50,815 nucleotides of DNA from DASPKX01 sp035627835 (lineage in GTDB: Bacteria > Verrucomicrobiota > Verrucomicrobiia > Limisphaerales > SXQI01): contig DASPKX010000178.1 in NCBI GenBank assembly GCA_035627835.1, positions 1 to 50,815 on the forward strand, read 5' to 3'. The notes below the pieces were generated by a model, which saw nothing but the letters and a program-made list of their open reading frames with translations, had not been told where the DNA came from and did no database searches. Below are positions 1 to 6,985 of the stretch, one piece after another. The first letter of the stretch is position 1. The number at the start of each line of letters is the position of its first letter. A program made the translations under genes and the position numbers.

Positions 1-198
1 CTTACCCAGGAGCTGGTGAACTCGAATGACCGCGCCCATTTCGTGCGTGTTCACATCGATGCGGAAGGACGCGTAAAATCCGCAGGCAAGCAGGCTTCGC
101 ACATGCTCACTTCGCTCGCGACCGCGAATGCTTTGCTGGAAGTTCCACCGCAAAGAGCCTTCAAAACCGGCCAAAGTGTCCGCGTGTTAATTTGGTGA
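1..198 (+). CDS. moeA: Molybdopterin molybdenumtransferase MoeA, C-terminal fragment
   Basis: Open from the first base of the window, so this is only the last 65 residues. MoeA inserts molybdate into adenylylated molybdopterin in the cytoplasm. The visible piece matches MoeA domain IV, the C-terminal beta-barrel: an R-x-H-F-x-R-V strand, then the family pattern G-x-Q-x-S-H-x-x-x-S-L-x-x-A-N-A-L (here GKQASHMLTSL followed by ATANALLEVP), then a G-x-x-V-x-V-L-I ending. The catalytic domain lies outside the window. Its stop at 198 overlaps by 12 bp the 3' end of the convergent M56 gene. The family call is from remembered sequence pattern only; a related GTP/gephyrin-type MoeA paralogue cannot be excluded. 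Confidence 0.72.
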   Translation, partial: LTQELVNSNDRAHFVRVHIDAEGRVKSAGKQASHMLTSLATANALLEVPPQRAFKTGQSVRVLIW

Positions 199-2658
199 TT
201 GTTTGCTGCGGTAGTATCCGATCCCTCCCAGGAACTCCTCCCGCCGGATTAACTCGTATTCCCCCGTCTTTTCGAAGACATATTTCTGCTCCACGCCAAT
301 CTCGTCAGCGTGGTGGGAGCTGTGGGTCGTCAGCCGCAGCTGCCCGTCGCGCACGGACCATGCCCCGCTCGCCTGCGGAGGCCAGCCCAGAGTAGTCCCG
401 CTTTCCCAAGTCGCATCCGCCTTCAAAACAATCTGCCCCGGGATGAAGCCCCGGCGTGACACCCACACGCCCACAAACTTCTCCTCCTCCGGCGTAAGCG
501 TTCGCGCTGGCGCGGTAATGACCTTGCGGAAACTGACCTGCCGGTTTGTGGATCCCTCGCCTTCACGCCAAATGAACAACGAGGGCTGAAGTTGCACAAT
601 GGGGCGATCATAGGAGCGAGTAGCCGTCTCGAACTTCACTTTCTGGCGTTCAACAAACCAACGGCCCGATTCAACCGGCTGATCCTTGCCGAACTCCGCG
701 CGATAGAAGCCGTTCGCCTCCAAGTTGTAGAGTCCCTCGCTCCAATTGGCCGCCAGCCATGTGCCCACGAGCTTGGATTGAAGAGTTTTGTTCTGCTGCG
801 CTTCGCCGGGTTTGGAATCGAAGGGCGGCAGCGTTGTTTCGTAGCGGGCGGTGCGCAGAGGCCGCCTCCGCAGGCGAATGCTGGCCACGTTACTTTCGGG
901 TGTCTGGAAGATCAGCTCCCGCGTTCCTCCGTGGCCTGCAGACTCTATTGGCTGCAAGCGTTTACCATTTTTTGTGATGAGTTCCGCATTGATCTGGAAT
1001 CGCTGCGTGCCGGAATCCGGCGCGCGCAGTGTTAAGCTGGTGCGAACACCGTCATCGGTTTGAATCTCGTTCAGCTGATCCACAACACCCCATATATGCG
1101 GCGCGGGGAAGTTCCGGGGCTCGAACGGATCGCTCCATTCCCAATCGCCAATCGCATACTCCAAAACCACCACCGCTTGCCTAGGCGCGGGTTCCTGAAC
1201 CTGCACCAGTTGCGCCACCACGAACAACCCATCGTCCGAAGGCGTCCAGCCCATTGGATGCTGGTTCACATGCGCGCCTTGCACTCTCACGAGGAAAGCT
1301 TTCGACCGATCCGCGCTGTCCAGCAGAAGGTCGCCAGTCGGGGACATCACGCGCACACGCTCGAAACTTTCCGGGTCCGTGAGCCTGCTGCGGAAGTGCA
1401 GCCATAACGAAGGCTCCCGCAACAGGGCAATGCGTCCCCCACTGTTTCGAAGGCCTGCATCCACTTCGTTCTCGATCACCTTGATCGCGGAGCGTTCATC
1501 AAAACTCTCAGAGATCGCCCTAATAGGATGGGGAACCCAGAGCGGGTTCATCCAGGCAACGACTCGCAGTTCGACAGCCCCACTCTCGTTCACAACCGCA
1601 GGTTGTTGGGGGATCTGCGTTTCCTCCTGCGCAGCCTTGCGACCTGTCGCACACGCGCTGACGAACCCGAGTGTAACCAAGGCTGCGCTCAACATGATGA
1701 AGGTGGCTGCTCGTGGTGCTCTGCGGTCCACGTCCGGCGCAAGAATAGCCTCAATCCGCTCGCTCAACTCTGACGCCATGGTCGAGGCGATCGACGGCAG
1801 CTGTGACTTTCCTTTCGCGAGCGTCAGCAGTTCCGCCGCATAATCCGCCGCGCACAAGCCGCGCTCCCCGAGCGCAGCGTCATCGCAGGCCCGCTCAGCT
1901 TCCACTCGCATCTGGCGATTGGCCCACCACGCAAGTGGATGAAACCAGAACAATGCGCAGACCACCTGCGCGACTATGTTCCAGAGGAAATCCTTTCGGG
2001 TCACATGGGCAAGTTCGTGCCGCAGCGCCAGCCTTACCCGGTTTTCGGGCCAACTCAGAGCCGCGGCAGGGAAGGCCACGACCGCTCGCGGCCACCCCCA
2101 AGCACTCGGCGTCATCACCGCGGGATGTGTGACTAATTTCGCTGGGCGCGCACCCGAATCGTCCGAGAAGGATTGTGCAAATGGCTCTGCTGTCGTCGCG
2201 ATCCGCTGCAACCTGTAGAGAGCCACCCCCACTCTCGCGCTCAACATCGCGACGCCGACCAGCCACAGCACTGGTAAAATCGGACGGAAATCCAGCGTCT
2301 TAGATTGATCAATAAATGTGGGCTGGGCTTGGAAGGTCGAAGCCAGCGAAGCAGTTTCTCCACCCGTCTCCGCGTTTGGTTGCATCCCGATTGGGCGGTC
2401 AGTACGAATCGGTAGACTCGCTGCCGGCGCTGGCTTGGTTCCCTTTGAAAACGAGATCACTTCCCATTTGGGCAAGAGGAGCAACCCTGCGCCGACCATG
2501 ACGAAGGCCGCAATGGCGCCGCGCCAGATCAAGTTCCTGAATGCCGCCGAGCGCTTGCCGCTCAACGCTGCCGCTGCCATTGCAAGCAGCAGGAGCGGCG
2601 TCACACGCGCGGCCGTTTCCAAAGCCCACCCGCCCCAAGCTATAATCTCCTCATTCAT
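187..2658 (-). CDS. M56 family (BlaR1/MecR1-like) membrane metallopeptidase with two C-terminal GTW beta repeats
   Basis: The second gene of a blaI-blaR1-type pair, 823 residues. BlaR1-family proteins sense a signal outside the cell and through a zinc protease relieve BlaI repression. Four hydrophobic segments (about residues 17-32, 47-63, 126-148, 319-336) surround the zinc site HELAH at 214-218, with the downstream glutamate in ERACDD (255-260). The start chosen is MNEEII at 2658, because its ATG overlaps the blaI stop in an ATGAATGA context; an upstream in-frame start at 2688 would lie wholly inside blaI. The extracytoplasmic part (about 340-823) is not the penicillin-binding domain of classical BlaR1. 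It is a long beta-rich region ending in two similar units beginning VGTWLA and VGVWVS (about 640-700 and 735-815), which look lipocalin-like. The ligand is unknown. Confidence 0.85.
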   Translation of the reverse strand: MNEEIIAWGGWALETAARVTPLLLLAMAAAALSGKRSAAFRNLIWRGAIAAFVMVGAGLLLLPKWEVISFSKGTKPAPAASLPIRTDRPIGMQPNAETGGETASLASTFQAQPTFIDQSKTLDFRPILPVLWLVGVAMLSARVGVALYRLQRIATTAEPFAQSFSDDSGARPAKLVTHPAVMTPSAWGWPRAVVAFPAAALSWPENRVRLALRHELAHVTRKDFLWNIVAQVVCALFWFHPLAWWANRQMRVEAERACDDAALGERGLCAADYAAELLTLAKGKSQLPSIASTMASELSERIEAILAPDVDRRAPRAATFIMLSAALVTLGFVSACATGRKAAQEETQIPQQPAVVNESGAVELRVVAWMNPLWVPHPIRAISESFDERSAIKVIENEVDAGLRNSGGRIALLREPSLWLHFRSRLTDPESFERVRVMSPTGDLLLDSADRSKAFLVRVQGAHVNQHPMGWTPSDDGLFVVAQLVQVQEPAPRQAVVVLEYAIGDWEWSDPFEPRNFPAPHIWGVVDQLNEIQTDDGVRTSLTLRAPDSGTQRFQINAELITKNGKRLQPIESAGHGGTRELIFQTPESNVASIRLRRRPLRTARYETTLPPFDSKPGEAQQNKTLQSKLVGTWLAANWSEGLYNLEANGFYRAEFGKDQPVESGRWFVERQKVKFETATRSYDRPIVQLQPSLFIWREGEGSTNRQVSFRKVITAPARTLTPEEEKFVGVWVSRRGFIPGQIVLKADATWESGTTLGWPPQASGAWSVRDGQLRLTTHSSHHADEIGVEQKYVFEKTGEYELIRREEFLGGIGYYRSKQSPN

Positions 2659-3043
2659 AGTCTGATTCCCGTTTGCGCGCCTCCTCAATCAACCGGCTTA
2701 GCCGATCCAGCTCCTCCCTGCTGATGTTCGCCTTCGGATCGCAGAGGTGCGATGCCACTGCCTTTTCCAGCGATCCATCAAAGAAGGTCCGCAGCACCCC
2801 CGCGAAAGCCGCTCGCCCAACTTTGTCGCGTGGCCGCGTAGGGGCATAAACAAACTCGCGCCCCACCTGCTTATGTTTCAAATGCCCTTTCTCCTCGAGA
2901 ATGCGCAGCAGTGTGCGGATGGAGGTGCGGGTCGGCGCATCCGGGAGGATCGCGAGAACATCGTTCGCGGTGGCTTCGCCGCGCGCATAAACGACATCCA
3001 TGATCTGCCGCTCTCGTCGGCTCAGTTCGGTGGGAACGCTCAT
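2651..3043 (-). CDS. blaI: BlaI/MecI/CopY family transcriptional repressor
   Basis: A 130-residue winged-helix repressor; BlaI proteins bind palindromic operators as dimers and are cleaved after their M56 partner is activated. Residues 6-70 carry the typical pattern: L-S-x-R-E-x-x-I-M-D-V-V-Y (recognition fold start), T-x-x-D-V-L, T-S-I-R-T-L-L-R-I-L-E-E-K-G-H-L, then a V-Y-A-P wing strand. The C-terminal half is a predicted dimerisation helix bundle rich in L and E. The gene overlaps the start of the M56 protease gene by 8 bp, so translation is probably coupled. Two GTTAA-N4-TTAAC palindromes lie just upstream (3049-3062 and 3093-3106) and are good candidates for autoregulatory operators. 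The ATG at 3043 has only a weak ribosome site. Confidence 0.92.
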   Translation of the reverse strand: MSVPTELSRRERQIMDVVYARGEATANDVLAILPDAPTRTSIRTLLRILEEKGHLKHKQVGREFVYAPTRPRDKVGRAAFAGVLRTFFDGSLEKAVASHLCDPKANISREELDRLSRLIEEARKRESDYE

Positions 3044-3048
3044 GATGT

Positions 3049-3062
3049 GTTAAAGAATTAAC
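3049..3062. promoter_or_regulatory. Predicted BlaI operator 1 (GTTAA-AGAA-TTAAC)
   Basis: A perfect 5-4-5 inverted repeat that begins 6 bp upstream of the blaI ATG. BlaI-family repressors bind dyads of this size upstream of their own gene. A second copy with the same arms lies 44 bp further upstream, about four helical turns, placing both on one face of the DNA. Assignment to BlaI is inferred from position. Confidence 0.55.
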
Positions 3063-3063
3063 C

Positions 3064-3312
3064 TATGCTGCCAAGCGTGTCCAGCAAGAAGTGTTAAGAA
3101 ATTAACCGCCGCCCATTTGTGCTCAGAACTGGGGATAAAGATTTCCCGCAGAGGGGCAGAGAGGCAGAGCGAAGAAAGGACTTTTGGAAGGAGAATCGGA
3201 TAATGCGGGTTCAATTTGAGGCGCGCTCTACTCGTTCCCCAAAAGTCCTTCCTGATTTTCTCCTCTCCGCCTCTCCGCGCCTCCGCGGGAACCTTCCTCC
3301 TCACGTGAGGTC
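3064..3312. repeat. Tandem 249-bp repeat, copy A (CGCAGAG-type palindromic element)
   Basis: This block and the next (3313-3561) are direct copies offset by 249 bp. Shared landmarks are GTGTCCAGCAAGAAG (3077 and 3326), the arm starting TTTCCCGCAGAGG, TTTTGGAAGGAGAATCG, CAATTTGAGG, and the closing arm ending CCTCCGCGGGAA. The arms at 3142-3169 and 3263-3291 are imperfect reverse complements built from GCAGAG units at 8-bp spacing. Several short ORFs across the block are products of the repeat and are not called. Confidence 0.85.
3093..3106. promoter_or_regulatory. Predicted BlaI operator 2 (GTTAA-GAAA-TTAAC)
   Basis: Second perfect GTTAA/TTAAC dyad upstream of blaI. It sits at the left end of the tandem 249-bp repeat; the other repeat copy carries a degenerate version (GTTGA-GAAT-TTAAC) at 3342-3355, so the site was duplicated and then decayed by one arm position. 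Confidence 0.5.
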
Positions 3313-3561
3313 AATGCTCCGAACCGTGTCCAGCAAGAAGTGTTGAGAATTTAACCGCCGCCGTTTTGTGCAAAGTAATGGAGACAAAGATTTCCCGCAG
3401 AGGGGCAGAGAGGCAGAGGGAAGAAAGGTTTTTGGAAGGAGAATCGCATAATGCAGGTCAATTTGAGGTGCGCTCCACTCTTCCCCAAAACTCCGTCCGT
3501 GCTTTTCTCCTCTCCGCCTCTCCGCGCCTCCGCGGGAAACATCTTCCTCCTCCTGCCCTTC
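3313..3561. repeat. Tandem 249-bp repeat, copy B
   Basis: Second copy of the preceding block with scattered substitutions and small indels; arms begin near 3391 and end near 3540. It contains the degenerate operator-like dyad at 3342-3355. The copies remain close enough that the duplication is probably recent on the scale of the flanking sequence. Confidence 0.85.
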
Positions 3562-3609
3562 AGGCCGCATTCGCTTGATAGTGAGCTTTGCATAGTGTAA
3601 TGGAGCGGC

Positions 3610-4071
3610 ATGGGACTCGTGGTCACATTGCTGCTCGTTGGGGTCGCCTTGTTGCTGCTGGAAACCATTGTCCCTGGCATGATTCTCGGAATTGCCGGGT
3701 TTGGCTGCGTCGCCGCAGGCGTTGCCCTCACTTACATCCGGTTCGGCTCCAGCGCGGGGAATTGGGTGCTCCTTGCCGCTTCCACTCTTCTCGTTATCGG
3801 CGTTGCGCTCTGGATCAAATGGTTTCCTGACAGCGCCGTCGCGCGTGTTTTCGTTTCCCAGAAGCGCATCGGCGACCTCGGCGTCGAGCAACCCAGCCTT
3901 TTGAATCAAGTCGGCGACACCTGCACAGCGTTGCGCCCTTCAGGAACTGCAGTCATCAACGGCCAGCGCGTCGACGTCGTCACCGAAGGATCATTCGTCG
4001 AGAAAGGCGTCCGCATCGAAGTCGTCGCCGTCGAAGGAATGCGCGTCGTTGTGCGCCCTCTTAATGCTTAA
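3610..4071 (+). CDS. NfeD-like membrane protein
   Basis: A 153-residue protein with three closely spaced hydrophobic segments (about 3-20, 22-42, 49-68) followed by a small soluble domain (about 85-153) with the OB-fold signature of NfeD C-termini: G-x-x-G-x-A-x-T-x-L-R-P-S-G, then I-N-G-Q-R-V-D-V-V-T-E-G, and V-x-V-V-x-V-E-G-x-x-V-V-V-R-P. Short NfeD proteins are partners of flotillin/stomatin-type proteins in membrane microdomains, and a flotillin-like gene follows after 27 bp. An in-frame GGAG precedes the ATG at 3610 by a few bases. An alternative start a few codons upstream is not supported by the hydrophobic profile. Confidence 0.85.
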   Translation: MGLVVTLLLVGVALLLLETIVPGMILGIAGFGCVAAGVALTYIRFGSSAGNWVLLAASTLLVIGVALWIKWFPDSAVARVFVSQKRIGDLGVEQPSLLNQVGDTCTALRPSGTAVINGQRVDVVTEGSFVEKGVRIEVVAVEGMRVVVRPLNA

Positions 4072-4098
4072 AAGATACACCCTCTAAATAAACCAACC

Positions 4099-5100
4099 AT
4101 GCCAGAACCAATTCGCTATGTGCTTTTCGGTGTGATGGGCCTCGTGCTCCTCATCCTGTTCCTTGTCGTTATCAATTTCTTCAGCGTCTGGATCCGCGCC
4201 TTGTTCTCAGGCGCGCGGGTCACCTTCACCGAACTGATCGCGCTCCGCTTGCGCAACGTTCCCGTCGGCCTTGTCGTGGATAATCGCATCACCGCTGTGA
4301 AGTCCGGGCTCGATATCACCATCGACGATCTTTCCACCCATTACCTCGCGGGCGGCAGCATCGAGATGGTGGTGCTCGCGCTCATTGCGGCGGGCAAAGC
4401 GGGCATTCGCCTCGACTTCGACCGCGCCTGCGCGATCGACCTGGCCACGAAAGGCACTGGCAAAACAGTGCTCGAGGCTGTGAAAACTTCCGTGAACCCG
4501 AAGGTGATCGATTGCCCCGCTCCGAGCGCAGGCAAGAACACCATTGATGCTGTGGCCAAGGACGGCATCGTGATTCGCGCCCGCGCCCGCGTGACTGTCC
4601 GCACGAACCTGGAGCGCTTCGTCGGCGGCGCGACGGAAGAAACGATCATCGCCCGCGTAGGCGAAGGGATCGTTTCCACCATCGGTTCGGCAGAGACCTA
4701 CAAAGACGTGCTTGAGAATCCAGATCGCATTTCAAAGACCGTTTTGGACAAGGCCCTCGACAGCAACACGGCTTTCGAAATTCTCTCCATCGATATTGCG
4801 GATGTGGATGTTGGCGAAAATGTCGGCGCAAAATTGCAGGCCGAGCAAGCTGAGGCCAATAAGCTCATCGCGCAGGCGCAAGCCGAAGTCCGGCGCGCGG
4901 CCGCCGTTGCGCAGGAGCAGGAAATGCGCGCCAAAGTGGTCGAAGCCGAGGCCGAAGTTCCCATGGCGATGGCAGAAGCCTTCCGCTCAGGCCATCTTGG
5001 CATCATGGATTATTACCGCATGAAGAACATGCAGGCGGACACTTCCATGCGCGAGACCATTGCGGGCAATGAGCCAGGGTCGAAGTCTCCTGGAACCTGA
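4099..5100 (+). CDS. floA: Flotillin-like protein FloA
   Basis: A 333-residue protein of the FloA (formerly UPF0365) family, which scaffolds ordered membrane domains. An N-terminal membrane hairpin or helix spans about residues 7-30. It is followed by the FloA core: A-R-V-T-F-T-E-L-I-A-L-R-L-R-N-V-P, then I-D-D-L-S-T-H-Y-L-A-G-G, a band-7/SPFH region to about residue 235, and a coiled coil rich in A, E and Q (about 240-290, QAEQAEANKLIAQAQAE). The tail includes D-Y-Y-R-M-K-N-M-Q-A-D-T, typical of the family. Length matches the usual 330 residues. It follows nfeD and precedes a proline-rich membrane gene, and the three look like one operon. Confidence 0.94.
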   Translation: MPEPIRYVLFGVMGLVLLILFLVVINFFSVWIRALFSGARVTFTELIALRLRNVPVGLVVDNRITAVKSGLDITIDDLSTHYLAGGSIEMVVLALIAAGKAGIRLDFDRACAIDLATKGTGKTVLEAVKTSVNPKVIDCPAPSAGKNTIDAVAKDGIVIRARARVTVRTNLERFVGGATEETIIARVGEGIVSTIGSAETYKDVLENPDRISKTVLDKALDSNTAFEILSIDIADVDVGENVGAKLQAEQAEANKLIAQAQAEVRRAAAVAQEQEMRAKVVEAEAEVPMAMAEAFRSGHLGIMDYYRMKNMQADTSMRETIAGNEPGSKSPGT

Positions 5101-5113
5101 TTTGGAGAGCTGA

Positions 5114-5707
5114 GTGGAATCACTGATCACCATCATCCTGCTGATCGCTGGCTCTGCTTTGGCCAATTGGCTGAAGCAGAAGAGCGAAAAGGATCAGACC
5201 AAGGAATGGCAGGAGCTGGAGGATTGGGTCGGCCGCAACGACCCCCCGGAAAGCACCCGCCCGGCAGCTCCCCCAACGTGGGAGGAGGCCCCACCTCCTG
5301 CAGCCCCGCCGGTCTTCAAAATTCCGGAACGCCGGCAGCAGCCTGCGCCTGAACCAATGGTTTGGCGTGAAGAAGCACGGCGAGTAGAACCGTTGGATCG
5401 TCGCGCCCCTGCGGCGCCCCCTGTGGTGACCTGGACTTCAGCCGAGGAAGCGGAAGCGCCGCCAGGGACGACCCTGGCCGAGTTGAGCAAATCTCACGAG
5501 GCGTATCAGCGCGCCGCAGAGCTGCACAAGTCCGTTGCCGCACGGTTTAAGCAAGTGGACGAACGAACCGCTCGCCGCCGCGCGATTCCGCCAATAAAAG
5601 CCAACGAGTTTGTGAAGATGCTGCGGGATCCCCGCACAGCGCGGCAGGCGATTGTCGCCAGCCTGATTCTAGACAAGCCAGCATGGCGGGCCAACGAACC
5701 AGCGTAA
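5114..5707 (+). CDS. Hypothetical membrane-anchored proline-rich protein downstream of floA
   Basis: 197 residues, GTG start at 5114 preceded by GGAGAG. I do not recognise a named family. It has an N-terminal membrane helix (about 3-18) with the N terminus probably outside, a charged stretch, a proline/alanine-rich linker (about 42-110), and a conserved-looking C-terminal block with A-R-F-K-Q-V-D-E-R, then M-L-R-D-P-R-T-A-R-Q-A-I-V-A-S-L-I-L. The R-D-x-R-x-A-R-Q-A-I pattern recurs, from memory, in unnamed proteins of verrucomicrobia and planctomycetes. Its position 13 bp after floA suggests a cytosolic adaptor or accessory factor for flotillin domains; that is inference. Confidence 0.7.
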   Translation: MESLITIILLIAGSALANWLKQKSEKDQTKEWQELEDWVGRNDPPESTRPAAPPTWEEAPPPAAPPVFKIPERRQQPAPEPMVWREEARRVEPLDRRAPAAPPVVTWTSAEEAEAPPGTTLAELSKSHEAYQRAAELHKSVAARFKQVDERTARRRAIPPIKANEFVKMLRDPRTARQAIVASLILDKPAWRANEPA

Positions 5708-5711
5708 TATC

Positions 5712-6185
5712 ATGCCGCGCCAAAAGAAAACCTGGTCCGAGAAACTTAACGATCCCAAAGACCTCCCCAAGGTCGTTGCCCTCGAAGGGTCAAAGTTCCA
5801 GCGCTGGGGAAAGGGCACGTGCGCAATTCCAGCTCCACGCGAGGTGAACGAATTGATGGCCCAAGTGCCTAAAGGCCGGCTCGTCACCATCAACGCTTTG
5901 CGCGAGGCCTTGGCCCGCAAACACCACGCCGACATCGGCTGTCCGATCACCACGGGCATTTTTGCGTGGATATCCGCGCATGCGGCCGAAGAGCAAGGCG
6001 CGAGCGGGGCGAAAAAGATTACCCCCTGGTGGCGAACATTGAAAACGGGCGGAGAGCTGAACCCCAAGTTTCCCGGCGGTCTGGACGAGCAGCGCCGCCG
6101 CCTCGAGGCGGAAGGCCACAAAATCGAGCAACGCGGTAAGCGCTGGCTCGTGGCCAACCACGAAGCTGCCTTGCACCAGTTTTGA
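5712..6185 (+). CDS. MGMT-like (alkyltransferase-like) family protein
   Basis: 157 residues beginning 4 bp after the preceding stop. It resembles the bacterial subgroup annotated as MGMT family: V-P-K-G-R-L-V-T-I-N-A-L-R-E-A-L-A-x-K-H (the helix-turn-helix of alkyltransferases, about 52-71), G-C-P-I-T-T-G-I-F-A-W (about 76-86), and P-W-W-R-T-L-K-x-G-G-E-L-N-P-K-F-P-G-G (about 104-122). The canonical PCHRV alkyl-acceptor motif is not present; the only cysteines are at about 37 and 77 (GCPITTGIF), so direct alkyl transfer is doubtful. Many relatives are thought to bind DNA rather than repair it. The gene is probably co-transcribed with floA, but a functional link is not evident. Confidence 0.65.
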   Translation: MPRQKKTWSEKLNDPKDLPKVVALEGSKFQRWGKGTCAIPAPREVNELMAQVPKGRLVTINALREALARKHHADIGCPITTGIFAWISAHAAEEQGASGAKKITPWWRTLKTGGELNPKFPGGLDEQRRRLEAEGHKIEQRGKRWLVANHEAALHQF

Positions 6186-6255
6186 AACCTTGTGCATCGT
6201 TGTTGACCAACGCTCCTCGGTGGCGTAGCTATTAAAGCCTGCGAAGCAGCGTAGT

Positions 6256-6330
6256 GGCGCGTTCGTCTATCAGTTAGGACACGGCCCTCTCAAGGCTGAA
6301 AGACGGGTGCGATTCCCGTACGCGCTACCA
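6256..6330 (+). tRNA. tRNA-Glu (anticodon CTC)
   Basis: A complete cloverleaf with encoded CCA. The acceptor arm is GGCGCGT paired with ACGCGCT (one G-U), the D stem GTCT/GGAC, the anticodon stem CGGCC/GGCTG around the loop CTCTCAA (anticodon CTC, reading GAG), and the T stem ACGGG/CCCGT around TGCGATT. Discriminator A precedes CCA at 6328-6330. The TTCGTCTA...AGGACAC opening matches bacterial tRNA-Glu. Confidence 0.93.
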
Positions 6331-6349
6331 ATTCTGCTTCGATTCACGG

Positions 6350-6712
6350 ATGCGCCCTTTCCAGATCATCTTTAATCCCATTAGCGCGGGCGAACTCGCC
6401 CGCATGCCCAAGGAGCTGCAACTGCAAATCCTCGGCGAGTTTCGCGGCCTGCCGCAGGAAGTCATCAGCACCGATCTGGAGAAGTTCGGCAAACTCGAGC
6501 GGGCTGGGAAGGTTCTCTATCGCTTTCGCCTTGGCGATTACCGCCTCTACTTTGCAAAGCACGAGCTTGGTCTGATCATTTACCGAATCCTTCACAAGAA
6601 CAGCATGAAGGATTTCCTCTACCGGTCCAACTTGCCGATCCCGGAGGATAAAGCGCTGCAGGACAATCCCAAGTTCTGGGAAGCCATCGACTCCGCCAAG
6701 GCAACTGTGTAG
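6350..6712 (+). CDS. RelE/ParE-like toxin-fold protein without a partner gene
   Basis: 120 residues, ATG at 6350, 19 bp after the tRNA. The core (about 40-95) has the RelE/ParE-like order: a helix with L-E-K-F-G-K-L-E-R-A, strands V-L-Y-R-F-R-L-G-D-Y-R-L-Y-F-A, then L-I-I-Y-R-I-L-H-K-N-S-M-K-D-F-L-Y-R. Such folds are ribosome-dependent RNases or gyrase inhibitors in toxin-antitoxin pairs. No antitoxin-like gene lies next to it: the tRNA is upstream and a repeat element follows. It may be a domesticated or solitary member; toxicity is not established. Confidence 0.6.
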   Translation: MRPFQIIFNPISAGELARMPKELQLQILGEFRGLPQEVISTDLEKFGKLERAGKVLYRFRLGDYRLYFAKHELGLIIYRILHKNSMKDFLYRSNLPIPEDKALQDNPKFWEAIDSAKATV

Positions 6713-6726
6713 GCAGGAGGAGAACG

Positions 6727-6916
6727 TCCGCAGATTTCGCAGATTTTCGCAGATTAGGACAAAGACAATACGACTGTTTGGTAAGATCGGCTCGCGAGCT
6801 AGCCTACTGTTCTCCTCATACGGATCATTGTTTGAACATGACTTGCCGGCGGCTTCACTAAGGCGGGTCCCGCTTTTTCCTTCTTGTAATCTGCGTAAAT
6901 CTGCGAAATCTGCGGA
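6727..6916. repeat. 190-bp palindromic repeat element with iterated CGCAGATTT arms
   Basis: Left arm 6727-6756 and right arm 6887-6916 are 30 bp and reverse complementary at 29 of 30 positions. Each arm is three iterations of CGCAGA plus TTT/TTTT. The interior has no gene. An isolated related arm lies at 30868-30888. The architecture resembles the CGCAGAG elements at 3.1, 13.0 and 13.7 kb. I see no target-site duplication. Confidence 0.88.
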
Positions 6917-6930
6917 TCGCTTACCTCCCG

Positions 6931-6965
6931 AAAACGAAAAAGCCGACCCCGTTTTCGAGGTCGGC
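6931..6965 (-). terminator. Rho-independent terminator of leuB
   Basis: Read on the minus strand: GCCGACC, a 10-base loop, GGTCGGC (stem halves at 6959-6965 and 6942-6948), then TTTTTCGTTTT. It lies just past the leuB stop at 6986. Confidence 0.85.
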
Positions 6966-6985
6966 CGGTGATTAAATGCTGTCAG

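Noticed and set aside
6350..6712. Complete RelBE-type toxin-antitoxin pair
   Set aside because: No partner gene on either side; only the toxin-fold ORF is visible.
6727..6916. Iterated repeats read as a CRISPR array
   Set aside because: The units are only 8-10 bp, not interspersed with unique spacers, and are arranged as two inverted arms with no cas gene.
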